In this document: positions 57,088-64,000 of the stretch, piece after piece
How positions within the stretch are numbered: the stretch's first letter is position 1
How the letters are laid out: every line of letters starts with the position of its first letter
From: Clitopilus passeckerianus
Taxonomy: Eukaryota; Basidiomycota; Agaricomycetes; Agaricales; Entolomataceae
DNA: 64,000 nucleotides
Reading direction: 5' to 3'
Assembly (NCBI GenBank): GCA_944990035.1
Contig: CALYLX010000028.1
Coordinates: 1-64,000, forward strand
Notes under the pieces: model-generated
Databases searched by the model: none
The model's input: the letters and a program-made list of their open reading frames with translations, nothing else
Told to the model about the DNA's origin: nothing
Made by a program: the position numbers and the translations under genes

Positions 57088-58325
57088 ATGCGGGATAACA
57101 CTTTTCCAAAACTCGTTGCGCTGGACACGAAGTCAGTACCTTTGATTGATATACCTCGTGGTCACCAGGCCATCCTAACGGTGGGGATGTGTCTAGCTGG
57201 CTCATTTGGTGGGGGCTCATGACGGAGGATTCGTGGGGTCAAGCCAAGGACGCCCCCGTTCAAGTCGAGGACAGCATCGAGCTCGTCAATGATCGAAAAC
57301 TCCGGGACAAGAGGTGAGGTCGATGAGCTCCAGAAACGACCTTCCTCACCCCCCTTATGGAAAAGCGATCCTATTAATTATGTTTATATCTATGAGGAGT
57401 TTTCGGAGATTGTCGCCCAGATCGTTAGGCAAGGCGCCAAAATCGCAATCGTTGCACGCCAGCCAAGCAAGGAAATGTATGTCTATCGAAAGTATCACCT
57501 ATTTCCATTCCAATGTGCTATAGGCTTCAGAGGTCGTTGTCTTTTTTGAAAATACCCGATCCTTGTGGAACCTCCAAGCAAGTGCCGATAGTCGATTTCA
57601 TCACTTACATTGAGGTAGATGGTATACCCTTTCCGTTGTTCTTCTCTCTATTCGCATTAAGCCTCGGTGCACTAGAATCAAGGGTGGCAACGTTCAGAAG
57701 ACTTAGGGAATGGTCTCAATTTGACTACTCTGATATGGTGCAATGGTCCTTGAACGGATTGGGATATCGCTCATTTGGCACACAGATCTTTTACAGTGCT
57801 GAAGCAGACAGCAACGAAGTTAGAATCCACCTGGGTATACTTTGATTGGGGTGGCAGAGTTTTCAACTACACTCACTACGAATCTTGTAGGGGTTACATG
57901 TATGATCTCTCTCGACGACCAAGGGTTGAATTGGGACCTCTACCAGCGGGGGTTTGATCAATGGCATCGCACAAAAATGATCAAGGTTCACAAAGACATC
58001 ACCAGAACGAGGCCTGTGTGCATAGGCTACTCGGGAATCACCCGTCATAGACTTAAACTCCTCCAGAAGGGAGAGTATGAGGTTGATCCTACTTCAATAT
58101 CACGGTGGGGTTATGGCCTGTACTGTACTGACGACATATCCATGTGTGTACCACCCAAGCTGAGCCGTTCTTTCCCTCATGCTCATCCCTTAAAGCGCAC
58201 AGTTCCATGCGGACTGGAAAGAAAAGGTCAATAAACAGAAGTCCTTCATTTGCGCCGTATATGTTTGGGATATATCTGTATTTATCGATCGAGTAAAAAA
58301 GGTGGGATACCCATGCGCAGTTTGA
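57088..58325 (+). CDS. MDP1-like HAD-family protein with altered active site and C-terminal extension
   Basis: The fold resembles magnesium-dependent phosphatase-1 (acid phosphatase, HAD superfamily). Exon 1 gives MRDNTFPKLVALDT, spliced to NWLIWWGLMTEDSWGQAKDA. The next exons give VEDSIELVNDRKLRDKS, IVAQIVRQGAKIAIVARQPS (HAD motif II region), LREWSQFDYSDMIFYSAEAD and IHLGVTCMISLDDQGLNWDL. HAD motif I normally reads DxDxT; here it is DTNWL. The usual motif IV acidic pair (FDDE) is replaced by FYSAEA. A phosphatase reaction is therefore doubtful. The C-terminal 120 residues (CIGYSGITRHRLKLLQKGEY, ISRWGYGLYCTDD, KSFICAVYVWDISVF) are an extension I cannot name. One internal join near 57690 is out of frame. 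Confidence 0.6.
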
Positions 58326-58400
58326 ACCGCCTGCCACTGACCCTGACAGATATGGGTTCCGGGAAATACTCGTCAGTTTCAACACACAGAAAATAATCAG

Positions 58401-58721
58401 ATGTCTCGTGAGGAGGCTGCACGACGTTTTGAACAACAAACCCGCTTCGTGGAAACACATTGGGGTCTCCTGTCTCCCTATATTTTATTCGCTAGGCATC
58501 CGTGGACGGAAAGGATGTCTACTTCGCATGGCCAACGATATAACGAAGTACTGATATACACCGAGATCTTCAAGACGCTCTGCTACATTGAGCCAATCCC
58601 CGATGACAAGAGAGGTGAATTTGACCACCTCCGGTATAACTTGCAAACGAAGAACTGGAACATCGAAGTGCCCAAGGAAACACAGTTTGATTTCAAGGTT
58701 CATGAGGAGTGCTTTGAGTGA
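58401..58721 (+). CDS. Short unassigned ORF
   Basis: A 106-codon reading frame starting MSREEAARRFEQQTRFVETH and ending KVHEECFE, without introns. It begins 75 bp after the stop of the MDP1-like gene. I do not recognise it. Composition is charged with no signal peptide or membrane segment. It could be a real small gene, a 3' exon of its neighbour reached by a missed splice or frameshift, or a chance ORF. Confidence 0.25.
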   Translation: MSREEAARRFEQQTRFVETHWGLLSPYILFARHPWTERMSTSHGQRYNEVLIYTEIFKTLCYIEPIPDDKRGEFDHLRYNLQTKNWNIEVPKETQFDFKVHEECFE

Positions 58722-58980
58722 TGCCATTGCAGGTCAATTTTTGTTTGGATTTCAGCTCATGTCACTTTCGGTTCAGTATTTTCCTCACCAGTAGTGGTTG
58801 GATAAAGCTTTTTGTATAGACACATCCATAAAACCCTTGACATTTATTGGCTGTACATGCATCGTTCTTTTGTAAAATCCAATTGAACCTATGATTTGAT
58901 AAATCCCGAGTGTGGCTGTGCCAGCATCATTTCCGAAGGTAGCCGGCCTTTGCAGCGTTCTCTTTCGACGACACAACGAA

Positions 58981-59687
58981 ATGGGGGCGAGCCAGTCAAA
59001 GTCTGACGAAAAGGTCTTTCCTAACGAGACCCCAATATCAGTGAGTGGAATCAAGCTTCTGGCTGCCGAACGGGTTCAGCTAATACCTTAGCACCCAGTT
59101 TTCGGCTGATGTCGTCAACCAACTCTCGGACAGACTGGAGTCCCCAGAAACTTCGCCCGAGCGCCGGTCCACCCTTGACGCCGTCGTCAGAGGAAGGATT
59201 CAGAGCGAACTGCAGCGTTTGAAGCAAGAAGAGGAAGATATAAGAGAACAGATAGAAGCCGCACTGGAGAAGGAGAACCTGGACCGAGAAAAGAGCATGG
59301 CAGAGAGTGGTGACGACGAGGCCACGGATAGCACCGTCAGCAAGATACCCAGCAGCACAGCGCTAATGGGTGACCTGGAAGAAATTAGGGGCAAGATTGA
59401 CAAATACCATGATCGACGAAACTTGGACAACTTCCCCGAAATTAGAACGTCGGCTGAGGCTCTCCAGCAATGCTACAAGTGTGTCTCACGATTCTTTTGG
59501 GCCGCATTTCTCACCAACAAATCCACAGAAACAACACTACAACACCTTTAGACTGCTGGCGACAGGTCGAGGCTTTCAAGACTTCCGTCAGTCGATTAGA
59601 GAAGGTAGGTTATCCTCTTCTTCATTCAACGTGTGTAGAAATAATACTAAACATACATTGCAGGACTACTACAAGTCGCTGCATTAA
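58981..59687 (+). CDS. MIC19: MICOS complex subunit MIC19
   Basis: A peripheral inner-membrane protein of mitochondria that links Mic60 to cristae junctions. The N-terminus MGASQSKSDEKVFPNETP has Gly2 and Ser6, fitting an N-myristoylation signal as in other Mic19 proteins. A coiled coil follows (LQRLKQEEEDIREQIEAALE). The C-terminal cysteine motif is CYKNNTTTPLDCW (CX10C) followed by RQVEAFKTSVSRLEKDYYK, the conserved ending of the fungal family. Three short introns were joined without a frame break. The product is about 185 residues, normal for the family. Confidence 0.85.
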
Positions 59688-59837
59688 TAGACCTAATATA
59701 TCCGCTCTTTTGAGTCCGTCTGATCTCTTGAATCCATGAATCCGTGAATAAATCATATAAACGACGTTTCAGGGGAAAGACTTGCTCCCCACGTAGAGTC
59801 TGTGTCTCTTTTCTTGATATCGCCTCTCTAGCAACCC

Positions 59838-60766
59838 TCAAAGTGCCATTCCTACCTTTGCCCCCGACGAGTCTCTTGATGCTGCTGTGAACATCGACTG
59901 GTGGCTACTGGTGGTAGACAGTCTATTCGGTACGCCCTCTGAAATCCTCGAGAGGAAACTTCTCTTTGAGGAAACCATTGACCGTCGATCAGGAAGTGGA
60001 GGGAGCGCACGGGAAACACGATGTGGCACATCACTGCCCTCCTCATCCAAGGCGGCGAGCAACAAGCTAGGTGGCATCTGAAGTGCCCGTTCCTCGCCGC
60101 TCGCAGTGGAGTACATCGACGAAGTACTGACGGTAGAGGGTTTGTGTGCAAGAGCTGGTATCTGTGTCCCATCTTCCATTGCCATCTGTGAATCCATCAT
60201 CGACTGCTGCGAAAGCTGTCGTTTCGTCCGGAGAGGCTTGGACCTTGATACCCTCAAAGGCGTAATGACGGGCAGTTGGAGCTCCTTCGTCTCCAGTATT
60301 GGTGTTCCGACAGGAGTCGGAGAATCATCCCTCTCTCCCTTCTCGGGGAAATAAGAGGGCCTAGGCAGCGACAACAGTGGTCCGTAAAGGACCGCATCGT
60401 CAGTCGGCCGCCTGGAGTGTCTGAGAGTGTTCCTTCGTTTGCGGTACGCTTCCTGTCGCGATGTATTCATACATCAAAAACGTTCCGTTTAATGTTTCAA
60501 CTGCTGCTCACCGTGTCAGATGCCTTGCGTTGCTTGGGCCGCCCTCGCCTCAGACATCTCCCGCAAAGGATCCAGCCAAAAACTGCTGCTACTGCTAAGA
60601 AGAAGCCCCCTACAGTGCCACCAACTATTGCTGCTATAGGTACAGTTGATTGGCTGTGGCTGGTTTCCGTCCGCCTTATCAGAGAAAGTATGTTTGAATT
60701 AAACCTGGATGCTTCGGGGTTGTGTAGAGTCCTCAGAGGATACGAGAATAGAGGGACTGAGGGCAT
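59838..60766 (-). CDS. Single-pass membrane protein, serine/proline-rich
   Basis: Two exons. Exon 1 (MPSVPLFSYPLRTLHNPEAS) ends with one membrane helix, VPIAAIVGGTVGGFFLAVAA then VFGWILCGRC, followed at once by basic RRGRPKQRK. By the positive-inside rule the long C-terminal part should be cytosolic. Exon 2 holds that tail, about 205 residues rich in Ser, Pro and Arg (PVGTPILETKELQLPV, RALPPLPDRRSMVSSKRSF), ending KVGMAL. A proline motif LPPLPDR could bind SH3 domains. No N-terminal signal peptide is clear. The layout resembles fungal SKG6/MID2-like surface proteins but the ectodomain is very short (about 45 residues). Family unassigned. Confidence 0.6.
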
Positions 60767-61022
60767 GTTGTGGGTAGGGCAAGTATGCCCGTCGGTGGAG
60801 GCGCTCCCTTTATGAGCATCGCCTCGTGTATGTCAAGAAAAAAGGGCAAGATCTTGGATCATATCTATCAAGCTGATACCTCGAGGTATCACTACCCAAA
60901 ATAACTCCTGAAAATCTGTAGGCAGGCATGTTCACACAAGTAGGCACTGGATTTGGATTAGCCTGAGATTGTTACAAATACTACACCACAGCCATGTACA
61001 ACGCGAGGAATGACATCCCCAT

Positions 61023-63838
<2,816 letters not shown>

Positions 63839-64000
63839 GGTCGTCGCCGTCTCCAACAGCGAGCGTAAAGACAAACTCAAGTGCACAATTGATGTATGAC
63901 AAATATATTCCCACAGTCTATGATGCTGACTATTACATATCCCATAATTATATTATTTATTTTTCACTGAGCTCAGCAACTCCTGGAAGAGTCTGGAAAA
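63839..64000. other. Upstream region of CEF1 at the window edge
   Basis: AT-rich sequence before the CEF1 start codon, including CCATAATTATATTATTTATT. Probably promoter and 5' UTR. Nothing more was recognised. Confidence 0.3.

Noticed and set aside
60276..60815. Plus-strand frame of 179 codons
   Set aside because: Antisense to the membrane protein gene, whose exon structure, membrane helix and splice sites are coherent on the minus strand.

Overview
The window is nuclear DNA of a filamentous basidiomycete, most likely an Agaricomycete. The evidence is dense genes with many 45-60 bp GT-AG introns, close spacing on both strands, a class V myosin, a Skt5/Chs4-type chitin synthase regulator, an ESCRT and Golgi tethering gene set, and transposon families typical of mushroom genomes (DUF6570/Helitron_like_N helicases, chromodomain Ty3/Gypsy elements, a large fungal DDE transposase family). 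The species cannot be named from the sequence. All assignments come from reading motifs and reassembling exons by eye; no search was run.

Left host block (1-39.9 kb), in order: partial lipid kinase (-), NIT2-type amidase (+), Ydj1-type DnaJ (+), small ubiquitin-like protein (-), GH3 beta-glucosidase (+), COG4 (+), VPS2 (-), ZFAND1/Cuz1-type AN1 protein (+), myosin V (-), SMC3 (+), PHD-JmjC histone demethylase (+), Skt5/Chs4 regulator (+), PhoD-like phosphatase (+), PEX6 (-), GAR1 (+), MIS14/NSL1 (-), YJU2 (-), DHX35 helicase (+). Several neighbours are divergent pairs with less than 250 bp between start codons. Right host block (56.9-64 kb): a degenerate MDP1-like HAD protein (+), a short unassigned ORF, MIC19 (+), a single-pass membrane protein (-), CEF1/CDC5 (-).

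Between DHX35 and the MDP1-like gene lies a 17 kb nest of mobile elements (39924-56892). Its outer boundary is a 63-bp terminal inverted repeat starting CACCTGAGG, flanked by TGT on both sides. Inside is a Helitron-type Rep/PIF1-helicase gene on the minus strand, and near the right end the C-terminal remnant of a DDE transposase. The left repeat is split by a 311-bp fold-back MITE at TA, which is itself split by a 1368-bp mariner/IS630-like element at TA. A 174-bp pogo-like MITE also sits near the left end. The helicase gene is split by a 7245-bp chromodomain Gypsy element with 484/485-bp LTRs and a 5-bp AGTTG duplication. Removing the insertions restores a perfect 63-bp repeat and a continuous helicase reading path.

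The Gypsy element carries signs of Tf1-like self-priming: an 11-nt primer-binding site complementary to the predicted first 11 nt of its own RNA. It also has an extra zinc-knuckle ORF after the integrase. Throughout the window otherwise conserved genes show isolated one-base frameshifts, many in short homopolymers. This looks more like residual consensus error than true decay, so most frameshifted host genes are annotated as genes.
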